From positions 1 through 64,000 of the forward strand of contig NW_013546974.1 in NCBI RefSeq assembly GCF_000711695.1: a stretch of DNA of 64,000 nt, written 5' to 3'. The notes below the pieces were generated by a model. The model worked only from the letters and a program-made list of their open reading frames with translations, was not told the DNA's origin and did no database searches. A program made the translations under genes and the position numbers. Shown here in pieces: positions 48,665 through 59,412 of this stretch (positions are counted from its first letter, which is position 1; each line of letters starts with the position of its first letter). The stretch is from Tilletiaria anomala UBC 951 (taxonomy: Eukaryota > Basidiomycota > Exobasidiomycetes > Georgefischeriales > Tilletiariaceae).

Positions 48665-49406
48665 ATGCAAGACCTGACGCTTGCTACCCTCCTCGCCTCC
48701 CTCCATCGCGCTCGTCAGCGCTGCCATGATCCAGGATGTCAAGAACGACGTTACGACGATCTATTTTGAGATTTCACAGCTCAAGAGTTCTCCCTCCTCA
48801 AACAGGATCAACGATATCAGATATCTGTAGATCGACCAGAAAACCGAGACCCTGGACAAGGCTGCCGGCAGGGCACCCTGACGCCAACTCTGTCGACTCG
48901 GTCTCTGATGCCGATGCCAACGACACTCTCAGCGCCTTGACGACACGGGGCATATCGTTGCGTGAGGTGACGGCGGATGCCCAGCTCGCGGTACATGCGG
49001 GCCAGGCTGCACAGAGAATGAGTTGCCGAGTTCACCACGGCCGACGATTGGCCCTTTGCTTCGCGCGCTCAACTGCCAGCTACATCTCCCAGCGCCTTGT
49101 GACGCTCAGGCCCAAGTTCTATTCGCTTGGTATCTTCGGCATCACCAAGAGTGACATCAACAACCTGCAGACCGACGTCAAGGCTTTCGATGTGGCGCTC
49201 ATCGCCAAGGCCCCGTCCGCCGAGCAGGCCTCGGCCCAGTCGCTAGCTGACAAATTCAACCAGGACTTGCGACTGCCGGCGAGTGCCCTATGCGCAACAT
49301 TGGTTTCATCTTTTCCGCGCAAGATGTTCCGATCGGATCAGCTCACGAGTAGCGAGTCTTGGTTTGATGCTTGTCCGCGGTCGCCGCTTACAACGAAGCG
49401 AACGTG
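48665..49406 (+). pseudogene. Decayed HsbA / cell-wall mannoprotein-like secreted protein
   Basis: From an ATG at 48665 there are traces of a small secreted protein. LTLATLLASL would be the hydrophobic start of a signal peptide. The frame then shifts to one giving SIALVSAA and IQDVKNDVTTIYFEISQL, followed by IDQKTETLDKA after an in-frame stop. Another frame gives EFTTADDWPFASRAQLP, and then GITKSDINNLQTDVKAFD, IAKAPSAEQASAQSLADKFN in a third. These helical alternations resemble hydrophobic-surface-binding protein A (HsbA) and fungal cell-wall galactomannoproteins, which are induced during growth on hydrophobic surfaces. At least three frame changes and a stop make an intact gene unlikely, though unusual introns are not fully excluded. 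The upstream region is CT-rich, like a former promoter. Confidence 0.48.
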
Positions 49407-50045
49407 AGTGCTCAGAACGGGAGCCGAAAATCAAAATCATGCGTATATATCTTGGCGCATCTCCAAAAGTGTTTATCTTGAGAGAGAAAAATGCGTTTGC
49501 CTCTTGAACCTCTGGGAGCCGTGTGAAGCGATTGTAAGGGCCTTGCCGTGGCCCAATCAAATTTTCAGCTTTACACACGGAGGGAAGGCGACCGATCCGT
49601 GCCGGCTTCAAACGGCATCCCTCGCAACTGCCTGCAGGAAGATGATTGTAGACACCCTGTGGCCTGCTGCTTGCACCACTCCCTCCCTTCCCGTCGTCAT
49701 CAGCACTTGCTTGATCCTGCGGCACAAGTGACATGATGAGACGATGGCGGTGCTCCGGCCGCTGGGTGGTTGTTCTGTGGCTTGGCCGCCAACCGTGGTT
49801 GCTGTTGCTGCACGTGACGCGTCTATACTCAAACTAGGCGTGGGGCAGTCACGACCAAGTCTGGACAGCTCAACCCCCTCCTTTGGATCGAGTCTTGTTC
49901 ATTCCATGGTCTGTACTTGGAACCGCCAAGCAGCACGGGAGAAAAGCCGATCAGATCGTGCCTCAGCGCACTCGCTGTTTGCGCTCTCCTTTCGGAATTC
50001 TGGCCGCTGTCTTTGTCGCGATCGTCGCTGACAGCCACCAGTGTC
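49407..50045. other. Intergenic, upstream of the CQD1-like gene
   Basis: About 640 bp. Short open frames occur on both strands (for example minus 49306-49734), but none has family resemblance. Expected to hold the CQD1-like promoter. Confidence 0.45.
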
Positions 50046-52628
50046 ATGCAGCGAATATTGCACGAAAGCGGTAAGCGCTCGGCGATGCGATGCACCCCGA
50101 GCTCATTTACTGTCCAAGGCAACTTGCATAGGCTTGCTTCAAAAGCCGCGATCCCCGCTGTTGTGCCGGCGGCGAGCCGGGTACGACATCGGCTGCTCCA
50201 AACAACAGCTCGACATGGCTCGTCAAGCAGTGCTCCGCAACACCTGTATGTGGAGAGCGTGGCCAGAGCGCATAATGAGGAACGTTCAAGGTTGCGCTTC
50301 ATGCGACGATCACACACTACGTCTACAACAGCACACAACGAATCCTCGTCCTCATCATCCTTCTTTTCTGCTGCAGCGACTCGCGCGCAAGCAGCTGGGC
50401 TTGTACTGGCCGGCTCAATGGTCACCTTCGTGCTATGGTCCGATGCTATCATTAATGAGGCTCTACACGACGAGGCATCATTGAGGAAGCCACAAAATGT
50501 GCAGCAAGTGTCCGAATACCAGCAGCTTACCGAAAAATCGGCCGAAAAGTATGCTCCAACGCTTGAAGAGCAGAACGACACACGACACCGCCATCGACCA
50601 TCGTTCTTCAAAACGATCCAGATCGTGTTTGTCAAATACATCAGCGAGCCGCTCGGCACGGCCAAGCGCTTCCTCGTACTCGCTTGCATTTTCCTACCAG
50701 TTCTCCTCACAGCGCCGATGATCTTTATTGGCAGCAAAAGGGATAGAGGTAAAAGGAGAGGCCGCAAAGTTGCCAGCAAGGAGGAGGGCGAGCGATGGGG
50801 TGCCCTGTGGTGGTACAGATATTTGGTAGTGAGCTTGGAGGCTGCTGGTCCAACTTTCATCAAGGTGGGATCAAACGAATCTTGTGATAGACGTAAGCGC
50901 GCTTGTGGACTGACGTGCGTCGCTCAATGATCGTCCACAGCTGGCTCAATGGGCCGGCTCGCGACAAGACCTGTTCCCAAAGGAGCTCTGCGACATGTTC
51001 GGCAAGCTGCATTCCAATGGAAAGCCCCACTCGCTCGCCTATACCAAGGATGTCATCGAGAAAGTATTCGGGGGACGGAAATTCGAGGATATCTTTGACG
51101 AATTCCAGGAAGATCCCATGGGTATTGGGGCCGTCGCACAAGTCTACAAGGCGAAGCTCAAGCCGGACCTGCTACCGCCGTCTTTCTTAGAAGCCAAGCA
51201 TCCCAGCCCCAAGAAGCAAGGGGTTGGAAAAGCCCAGAAAGCAATCACCACGACTCTGGCACTAAACTATGATGAGGACGAAGCACCGCCGAAGATCCCT
51301 ACCGGCGCAGTCGCCATCAAGATCCTCCATCCTAAAGTTGAGCGCACGATTGCGCGAGACATCAAGATCATGTCCTTCTTTGCGCATGCGCTCAATCTCC
51401 TTCCAGGAGCAGAATGGCTCTCCTTTCCCGAAGAGGTGAACGTGTTCGCAGGGATGATGTTCAGCCAGCTGGACCTGCGCAACGAGGCAGAGAACCTGCT
51501 GCGCTTCGAAGAGAATTTCGGAAAGAGGCGCAGCGCGGTCAACTTCCCCAGGCCGCTGCCCCGTTTCTCGACGAAGGAGCTGCTCATTGAGGAATTCGAA
51601 GATGCTCTGCCGCTAAAGTACTTCCTCAATTTGGGCGGTGCTGGCTACGACCATCGGATCGCCAACCTCGGCTTGGACACCTTCTTGGTGCGTGTGTCCT
51701 TCTGGTGTCCGAGCGAGGGCGAGGTGCTGACATTTATTTATTCTTGCAGAACATGCTCTTGGTGGACAACTTTACGCATGCCGACTTGCACCCAGGGAAC
51801 ATCATGGTCAAGTTCTACCGCGCGACGACGGAGTCTCTGCTGAAGGATCTATCGGCGCGCATCCTCGCACGCTTTGACAATGACTATGCACCCGGGGCAA
51901 AGAAAGGCCAAGTGCCTCTGGATGAATTGACAGACGAATCGGTTCTGGAGCGACTGCGACCGCTGAAGGATGACCAGGATGCATGGCTCGACGAGCTTAC
52001 CCGTCTCGACGAGATGGGGTATCAGCCCGAGCTTGTCTTCCTCGACGCCGGTTTGACCGTCGAGCTGAGCCCAATCAACCGGCGCAACTTCCTGGAGCTC
52101 TTTGGAGCTGTAGCCGAGTTCGACGGCGCGCTCGCTGGCAGGCTGATGGTTGAGCGCTGCCGCATGCCTGATCTGGTCATCGACGAGGAGACGTTTGCGC
52201 TGCGCATGCAGGACGTCGTGCTGAGTGTCAAGAGCAAGACATTCAGCCTGGCGCAGATCAAGATCAGCGATGTGCTCAGCCAGGTGCTCGCGGCTGTGCG
52301 CAAGCACCACGTCAAGATGGAGCCAGATTTTGTCAACACGGTCATCTCGATCCTGCTGCTCGAGGGCATCGGGCGCCAACTGGACCCGGACATGGATCTG
52401 TTCAAGTCTGCATTGCCCATCTTGCGCTCGCTCGGCCGCCAGCTGTCACACTCGCCGAGCATGCTCGGCGGTGGTGGTACCGGCGAGGGTAAGATGAGCT
52501 TGAAGGACGTCTTCCCGATGCTCAAGGTTTGGCTCTACCTGGAGGCCAGGGCGTGGGTCGGTAGTCTGGCACAGAGGAACACTGTAGAGGCGTTTGTACG
52601 ATACGACTGGCTCTCGACCGGGGTCTGA
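50046..52628 (+). CDS. Mitochondrial UbiB/ADCK2-type atypical kinase (yeast Cqd1-like)
   Basis: Starts at an ATG at 50046 (MQRILHESGKRSAMR); the N-terminal 100 residues are Arg/Ser-rich, like a mitochondrial presequence. A hydrophobic stretch AAGLVLAGSMVTFVLW and a second LACIFLPVLLTAPMIFI suggest membrane segments. Two introns (FIK then LAQWAGSRQ at about 50863-50940; LDTFL then NMLLVDNFT at about 51689-51750) are spliced. The ADCK2-like core has TFIKLAQWAGSRQDLFP (place of the KxGQ motif), GIGAVAQVYKAKL, VAIKILHP, then THADLHPGN with the Asp of the catalytic loop and VFLDAGLTVEL (DFG-like). Yeast Cqd1 (YPL109C) affects coenzyme Q distribution in mitochondria; the family link is strong, the exact role is by analogy. 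TGA at 52626-52628. Confidence 0.87.
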
Positions 52629-53651
52629 AGGGGTTGGTGAGGCCGATATATATGTAATGCAACTTAACTTTGGGTCGCTTTGGTGCAATGTATAAATATA
52701 TGTGCTGCTCGTACCTGCGTTCGGCCCGCGACTTCGCCCGCCTAGTGTCGCCTCATCGGGTAGCCGTGGCCGCCATGCAACTTCTTTCCAATCTGCCGAA
52801 AGCGGTGTGTGGTGGTTCGCTTGGCTGTTAACGATGCACGGCGAGCACCGGGACGAAGCACAGCTCCAGCGGAGGCAACTCGCCGCGCTCCCCCATGCTT
52901 TTGTGCTTAGCCGGCTGTAAAGCCAGCTTGGCATGATTACCCTTGTACACGACTGGAAGATCCACCCAAGATCAGATCCAAAAGCAGTTGAGCGGAGTAG
53001 CTCTGAAGCAGCTCATCATGGTTGAGGGAAAAAGCACGCACCGAAGGCGCCTGCGCCACTAGCTACCTTTTTTGAAGGGCTGGCGTGAGTGAGACCCAAG
53101 CGGCCTACATGAGGTCGAAGGATGAAAGCTTTCCAGGACTACCCGACCTTGACGAGAAGCTGGCTCTGTGGAAAAGTTAACCTCTGGGTTCCCTAGCGCT
53201 CGGGGTCAAGCACGCCTAAACCCGAGGAGGCGGGGCACCTGGCTGGATTTGGAGGGCGGGTGGGGGACCATCAACCCCTTTCAGCTGCCACCGGGTCAAT
53301 CAATTTTCAAAGCATTGATGCACGCTGAATGAGGACGACAAATGAAGGGAGAGAACGCAATCAGAAAGTGGAGCGGCGTTATCTTATCTCTCTACCTCTC
53401 TCGGCCGACAGGAGATTGGGGTCGGCCCTGGTCGGCCGAAATCGATCCGCTCGCTTGCTCACGAGGAGAGCGGAGAGAGGCTCGCTTTGTCTCCTCATAC
53501 ACGATCGACCCGCCCCCTCCGTATCCATTCGGCGCTATCCTCGCACTGCAGTATATGTCCTCGTGGTCAAGGAAGATCGCGGGGCAGCATCGGCTGCAGA
53601 ACTCTGTGACACCAGCAAAGCTTGGCCAAATCTACCGGGCACGCGTGCACC
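52629..53651. other. Intergenic 1 kb, TATATA-rich 3' end then no gene
   Basis: TATATATGTA-type elements at 52645-52658 and 52689-52704 fit 3' processing of the CQD1-like transcript. The rest, including a G-rich patch near 53210-53270, holds no recognised gene; the right end is the carboxypeptidase promoter. Confidence 0.5.
52645..52704 (+). terminator. CQD1-like gene 3' processing (TAYRTA-type) elements
   Basis: GATATATATGTAATG at 52645 and TGTATAAATATATGTG at 52689 lie 17 to 76 bp past the stop and contain TATATA and TATGTA. Role by consensus only. Confidence 0.45.
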
Positions 53652-55734
53652 ATGGAGAAAGCTCACTCGCGCGACCTTCTCCCCGTCACGACGGCGTGTA
53701 GCTACGGTACGCGCAGCCGCAGCTCCTCCTGGCGCAACTTGGCCTTCTACGTCCTCCTCATTGCTGTAGGCTGGGCCCTCTCGCAGCCAGCCTCCTTGGA
53801 GCTCTCGAGTCTTCACCGTGTAGCGAGGACCGCCGCATCTGATCTGGACCTGCTCGTGTCGGACTACCTCCCACTGTCCGCAGCGCAAAAGCATCGCGTG
53901 CCCAAGTGTCCCGCTCAGCCTGCTGCGTTGGCTCCAGCGATCGATTGGCGGCCCGACCTCAACGACACGTGGCTCTCCGAGTCGGCTGCCCGCCTTGGCG
54001 CCGCTGTGCAGATCCCGACGATCAGCTACGATGGCATGGGCGAGCCAGGCGAGGACACGCGCTTTCAGGTGTTCGCAACGTTCCACGAGCACCTCGCATC
54101 CACCTATCCCTTAATTCATGAAAGATCCGAGTTGCGAAAGATCAACACCTGGGGTCTGCTGTACAAGGTCGCTGGCACTGACGCGAGCCTGAAGCCGAGT
54201 CTACTAGCCGCACATCAGGATGTGGTGCCCGTGCCAGACGAGACGCTTGACCAGTGGGAACACCCGCCGTTCAGCGGCTACTACGATGAGCAGAAGGGCC
54301 TTGTTTGGGGTCGCGGCAGCTCGGATGATAAGGGCATGCTGGTCGCTGTCATGGAAGCCGCCGAGTATCTGCTCGCCGAAGGCTGGGCGCCGAAGCGCAC
54401 GCTCTACATCCTCAGCGGCTTCGACGAGGAGGTAGGCGGCGGCCGAGGTGCGATGGAGATCGGTCGCGTGCTGCTCGAAGAGCTCGGTGAAGATTCGATC
54501 GAGTTCATCCTTGACGAGGGCGGCCTTGGCATCGGCCAGGAGCACGGTGTCGATGTCGCCATGCCCGCTGTTGGCGAAAAGGGCTACCTAGACGTCAAGA
54601 TGGACGTCCGTGCGCCAGGCGGCCACAGCTCGATGCCGCCTGACCACACCGCCATAGGGATCATGTCCAAGCTGGTTGAAGCTCTTGAAGCGAAACCACA
54701 CGAAGCGAAGCTCACACCTCAAAGCCCGGTCTTGACGCATCTCATCTGCGTCGCCGACGCGATCGATGCTGGCCATGCCGCCTCGCGTCCGACTCGAAAG
54801 CAACAAGAAGGCTTCCAGCTGACAAAGAAGATGCGCAAGTATCTCCGCAATCCGCGCCGCTGGCCGAGCGTCGCCATGACGATCGACGCGACTGGCACAC
54901 GTGTGGAGCGTTTCATCATCAAGACGAGCCAGGCAGTTGACGTCATCGGCGGCGGAGCCAAGGCCAACGCACTGCCAGAGTACGTCAGCGCGCTCGTCAA
55001 CCAGCGCATCATCGAGGGGACCGAGGAGATCATGCAGCGCATGGAGCGCGTGCTCAGGCCCGTGGCCAAGCGATTCGGGCTCAAGGTCGATGCCTTTGGC
55101 AAGGGTAGTAGCCTTCAGGATGGCGCGCAACAAACTGGGGTCGGAGCATCAGGGTCTCTCACAGTGAGTTCTGACGGGGTCGCGGCGCTTTCAGTTCGCG
55201 CGTGCTGACTGTTGCGACCCATTTCTCGCGTAACGATGCAGCTTTCGGTGGTCGAGTCGTCCGAGCCGACACCCGCGTCGCCCACCAACACGTCGGCATT
55301 CGCCACGCTGGCAGGCACGATCAAACACGGTGAGTAGTTTCAATGCGCAAATCGCGTTGCTCCAGAAACCCTCTTCGCATGTCGGAATGCTAATAATTTT
55401 GCGTAAATGTGCCTGTCGCTGCGTAGTCTTTCCCGGCGAAAATGGCAGAGAGCGGCTGGTGACCCCCGTCATCATGACGGGCAACACTGACAGCCGCCAT
55501 CTGCTGAAACTGACGCGCAATATTGTGGGTGCAGTCACCCTTCTTCATTGTTCCTCTTGACGATATTGACCATGTATTTTGCACTGACTGCGGGTGCGAC
55601 TCTTGCAGTGGAAGTTCAATCCGAACACCTACTCGAGCAAGTCCGCGAAGCACACGGTTAACGAGAACATGGGGATTCGCAGCCACGCAGAGACCGCCAG
55701 GTTCATTCATGCTCTGCTGCGCAACTTCGACTGA
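53652..55734 (+). CDS. Carboxypeptidase S (M20, vacuolar Gly-X type)
   Basis: Starts at an ATG in a CACCATGG context at 53652; ends in TGA at 55732-55734. A short cytosolic head is followed by a signal-anchor membrane segment (LAFYVLLIAVGWAL), typical of yeast Cps1, which is delivered to the vacuole by the MVB route. The lumenal catalytic domain shows AAHQDVVPVPDETLDQW, the zinc Asp in WGRGSSDDKGMLVAVM, the catalytic Glu pair in FDEEVGGGRGAM, then LDEGG and the dimer-lid GGHSSMPPDH. Three introns near the 3' end join LSVVESSEP, VFPGENGRERLV and WKFNPNTYSSK, and the last metal His region is MGIRSHAETARFIHALL. All M20 metal ligands are seen. Length about 600 residues, normal for CPS1. Confidence 0.93.
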
Positions 55735-56055
55735 TCTACATTCCACAATCCAAGTGCCCCTCTTTTGCGCAAATGGCATGCAGCTGTAACTGTTCATCAC
55801 TACGAATCGCATCTCACACGACAGCCCCAGCCTAAACAATTCGAATTATACCAGGGTATGTGGTGTAGGCGACAATACAATACATTCCGGAAGCCGAGTT
55901 CAAGGCTGGGAACAGGTTGCCACATGAGATAATTCCTCTGGCACCAGAGTAATGAACAGTATGAGATGCCGAAGAAGCCAAAAAGAAGCGTGTAGAACGA
56001 TGCTCTGGAGATAGAGGGATGTACACCGGACATGCCGACTAGCAAGGTAGGCTGA
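55735..56055. other. Intergenic, 3' ends of convergent genes
   Basis: About 320 bp between the carboxypeptidase stop and the stop of the disordered-protein gene. No coding sequence recognised. Confidence 0.45.
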
Positions 56056-59000
56056 CTAGGTGCTTCGCACCGGTGCAGTGTTGGGCTGTCGTGGGAAGAC
56101 GAACTGATCGAGCTTCTGTTGGTCGGGGTTCCGCCTGCGTGGCGGCATTTTCGAAGTGGATGGCTTCGCTGCCGGCTGCTGTTGCGGCTGCTTGGCAGCC
56201 GTGAGAGGTTTCCCAATGTTGGCATCAGAGGAAGAATAGAGCACTGTGGGCGCCCCAGAGCTGCTCTGATGCGGTGAAGGGGTTTCCTCGACGATCGGCT
56301 GGTCTTTGTTGCGTGGCTTTTGGCTGCTGACAGCACCAGGTCGAGGCTCGCGAGGTCGAGGAGGCGAGTCTGGCGCAGTGACTGTCATCGCGAAGACCGG
56401 CCCAGCTAAGTTTGCCATCTCATGCGCCGTTTCAGCATCCAGCTTTTCCTGCTCTGGACCTCCTGCAGTCTCCGTCTCACTACCCTCTCCTTCTTGGGCC
56501 GCCTTGTCTTCGACCCACGCGGGATCCTCGGCATCTTTCTGTGACGCTTCCGGAGCGGCAGGCGTCCCGTTGGGCAGGCTTTCGCGAGCTTTCACCGACT
56601 CTGGTCGCTGCTTGTTCTGCAAGGACCCAGCGCGCCTGATGGAGTTGCGCTGTTTGCGCAAGCGCTCTTCCTCTGCATCCATCTTGGCGAGCGCGCGTTT
56701 GACGCTGCTCTGCCGTTGCACAGGCTTGACAGCGTTCTCGACGGGAACGATCGGGCCAAGTGGAGCGACAGGCTCATCGTCGTCATCGTTATCACCTGGC
56801 ACTGCGGAAGGCGTTGGGATACGGTCCCAAGCTGACCACGACAAGCCAGGCGTGGCCGGGCGGAAGTCTATCTGCGGCGGCGGAGTTCCCTCTTCCGCGG
56901 CCGGCGTTTGGGTAGCACCGAAGTTGGGGGCAACAGCAGCGTGTGGCGTGGCGGATCCAGAGGAGCTCGCATTGTCTTGCGCTCGCTTGACGGCGCTGGG
57001 CCGCCTCGTGAGAGCCGACGTGCCAGAATTGACACCAGATGCTTTCGGTCTCCGAGCACGGAACAACGAGAAAGACCGAGCTGGCTTCTTGGCGGGCTTG
57101 CCGTCGACGACGCCAGATGCCTCTAAAGAAGCTGGGGCAGGCAGAGGTGGCGATATGGCTTTGGGCACTGTCGACACGCTGCTGACTGAAGAAGCAGTTA
57201 AGGAGACGTCATCGACGTCAGACGTACCGAGCGGACTGCTGCCCTTTTTGCCCGCCTTCTTGGCCCTCTTCCTGCAGCGCTTCTCCTCTTCGAGTCGCTG
57301 CTTCTCAGCCGCTTTGGCGGCCTTTGCGTCGTGCGCCCTGACCATCTTGTCGATCTTCTCGAGCTCCTTGACAAGCGCCTGCTCCGCTTTGAGCTTCGCC
57401 TTGGCCTCCTTTTTGACCGCCTTGCGCAGCTGCGGCGAGGCCAATGAAGACGCAGAAGAGGAGACGCTCGTGAAGCTCTGCGCGACAGGCGACGATGGGC
57501 TGTCGAGCGTGTCAGATGCGCGCCTGAGCGGCACGACGTTGATGCGGGGCAGCTCGGCGGGGGGCAGCGGCATGCCACTGATGGAGATCGTTGCGACGCC
57601 CGTGCTGCTCGAGCTGCTCCCGGAGTGGATCGACGCGGACCTCGATCGCGGCGGAGCAGCGTCGGCTTCGCGATCGCTGCCGATGGTCGAGGAAGAGTTC
57701 GATGGTACCATGGCACCCACAGTCGGTCGCGGAGAAGCTTGCGTCGGCGTCACTGCCCCTGCAACATTACTGCTGCCGGCCCCACTCGATTCAACCAAGT
57801 TCTTGTGGCTGACCTGCTCCTTGCCACATCCAAGCCCTCCCTGTTCCTTCCTCGTCTTCTGATCCTTCTTACCGAGTCCAAAGATGTCAAGGGCACTCTT
57901 GCGGTTTTTCTTGGACCCACTGCCAACCACGGACGCGCCGCCGCCGCCACTACCACTGCTGCCGATCGAGTTTCTCGGGCTCGTGAGCACCTTCGAGGCC
58001 CGCGAAAGGCTCAACGAAGCGACCGAGCGGCCGAGAGAGCTGGGCGATGAGTCGCTGGTTACCATGCCAGAAACAGAAGCAGAAGAGGCGGAAGTTGCAA
58101 TCGCTTCCGGTGGCGCAGAGGCGCTGCCGTTCGGCGAGGGCAAAATCTGCTGCGCATCGACGGATGGCCTGTGCGCAGCATGGGCCGCTGGGTCCGATGG
58201 ATCGAACGAGATGAGCGGCCTCTGCGGCGCCGATTGCCGCTGCTGCTTGGAGCGTGCGCTCTTGCCAGCTCCGCCAAAGAAGCCTTTACCCTTCTTGCCA
58301 CTCTGTGCGGATGCTGCTGCTGTGGCAGAAGCAGCGGGGACAGGAGACATGGCCCGGTCCATTGAGCTGCTGTCCCTCCCTCCGGTGTAGTCCTCTGTGT
58401 CCTCAACAGTTTCGGTGTCGGTGTCATCATAATCATCTTCATCTTCAACATCATAATCATCATAATCGTCGTGACGATCGCCATCGTTGGCTGCAACCGA
58501 GTTCGATGAGCCGTGTCCGTGTCCGTTGACGAGACACGAACCGGGCAGCGAGGACCGCGCGCGCGCCTGCTCGAGCGAGGACTTGGGGCCGTTAAGCGCC
58601 GCGGCAGCGCTTTTGAGCAGGCTCCGCTTCTTGCCTAACTGGTCCGCGATCCCTCCGGCGCTGCGGCGTGGGGGTATGGCGCTGCGGCGGTTGGCGGGGG
58701 GGACCTTGTGCTCCCAGCGTGTGCCGCTGGGCCCGTCGCTGCCGCCATCGTCGTCTTCGGCAGGCGTGACAGTGACGTCCGGGATGGAGAAGTGGCTGCG
58801 GTCGCGGCGGTGCTGCGCGTGCTGGCGCGCGCGCTCAAGCTGTGACAGGTGCAGCGGCACCGACGCCTGCGACGAGAAGGCACCCGAAAGCGACAGCGAC
58901 AGCCGCTGCGGGTCGCCAGGCAGCGTCGCGAGGCTGCTGCCTGCTGCAGCCGCGCCTGTACCTATAGCGGCGGCTGAGGAAAATTCAGAGTCAACAACGC

Positions 59001-59412
59001 CATCAAAGGCGTCATAGCCTGTCATGACTTTCACATTGGCTGCGTCGTGGAAGGCACCTGCGAACTCGTCATCTTCATCCTCATCCACACTGCTCTCGTC
59101 CCCGCTGATGGACGCCTCGTCGTGATCAAGCGCGGTGCGGCGGTGGAGAGGCACGTTGTCGTCGCTGTCACTGTCGCTTGCGTCGCTGTCGTTATCGTTA
59201 TCACTGTCGTCGTCGTGCTGCCGCTGCTCCGCAATGCTATGCAGTGCGGCAGACGCAACGAGCGGCCCGCCGGACGCGTCCACGAGGTCGAGGGCTGAGT
59301 CACCGGCGGCGGCGTCATGCACGCCATCGAGCACGGCGGTCGAAGGGGGAGCGCTGCGTGCGCCCTGGCCCTCACCCTCACTTTGGCTCTGCTGGGAGCT
59401 GCTGCTGGACAT
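56056..59412 (-). CDS. Large disordered Ser/Ala-rich protein with charged coiled coil, function unknown
   Basis: I recognise no domain. The frame is open from at least the ATG at 59412-59410 (MSSSSSQQSQSEGEGQ) to a stop at 56058-56056, about 1,118 codons without a break. The frame stays open a further 200 bp upstream (PTSISTSSQSDGSS), up to a CAG acceptor near 59622, so one or more 5' exons may be missing. The chain has acidic Asp/Ser blocks (DDDSDNDNDSDASDSDSDD), a DYDDYDVEDEDDYDDTDTE patch, Ser/Gly-rich linkers, a Lys/Ala/Glu-rich helix likely to form a coiled coil (VKKEAKAKLKAEQALVKELE), and basic Ser-rich parts (RSFSLFRARRPKASG). It ends QQKLDQFVFPRQPN. Many S/T-P sites suggest phosphorylation. 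A scaffold or signalling protein is possible, but nothing fixes its role. Confidence 0.6.
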   Translation of the reverse strand: MSSSSSQQSQSEGEGQGARSAPPSTAVLDGVHDAAAGDSALDLVDASGGPLVASAALHSIAEQRQHDDDSDNDNDSDASDSDSDDNVPLHRRTALDHDEASISGDESSVDEDEDDEFAGAFHDAANVKVMTGYDAFDGVVDSEFSSAAAIGTGAAAAGSSLATLPGDPQRLSLSLSGAFSSQASVPLHLSQLERARQHAQHRRDRSHFSIPDVTVTPAEDDDGGSDGPSGTRWEHKVPPANRRSAIPPRRSAGGIADQLGKKRSLLKSAAAALNGPKSSLEQARARSSLPGSCLVNGHGHGSSNSVAANDGDRHDDYDDYDVEDEDDYDDTDTETVEDTEDYTGGRDSSSMDRAMSPVPAASATAAASAQSGKKGKGFFGGAGKSARSKQQRQSAPQRPLISFDPSDPAAHAAHRPSVDAQQILPSPNGSASAPPEAIATSASSASVSGMVTSDSSPSSLGRSVASLSLSRASKVLTSPRNSIGSSGSGGGGASVVGSGSKKNRKSALDIFGLGKKDQKTRKEQGGLGCGKEQVSHKNLVESSGAGSSNVAGAVTPTQASPRPTVGAMVPSNSSSTIGSDREADAAPPRSRSASIHSGSSSSSTGVATISISGMPLPPAELPRINVVPLRRASDTLDSPSSPVAQSFTSVSSSASSLASPQLRKAVKKEAKAKLKAEQALVKELEKIDKMVRAHDAKAAKAAEKQRLEEEKRCRKRAKKAGKKGSSPLGTSDVDDVSLTASSVSSVSTVPKAISPPLPAPASLEASGVVDGKPAKKPARSFSLFRARRPKASGVNSGTSALTRRPSAVKRAQDNASSSGSATPHAAVAPNFGATQTPAAEEGTPPPQIDFRPATPGLSWSAWDRIPTPSAVPGDNDDDDEPVAPLGPIVPVENAVKPVQRQSSVKRALAKMDAEEERLRKQRNSIRRAGSLQNKQRPESVKARESLPNGTPAAPEASQKDAEDPAWVEDKAAQEGEGSETETAGGPEQEKLDAETAHEMANLAGPVFAMTVTAPDSPPRPREPRPGAVSSQKPRNKDQPIVEETPSPHQSSSGAPTVLYSSSDANIGKPLTAAKQPQQQPAAKPSTSKMPPRRRNPDQQKLDQFVFPRQPNTAPVRST

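Noticed and set aside
49306-49734. Minus-strand frame of 142 codons overlapping the HsbA relic end
   Set aside because: Composition and frame look like chance; no domain recognised.
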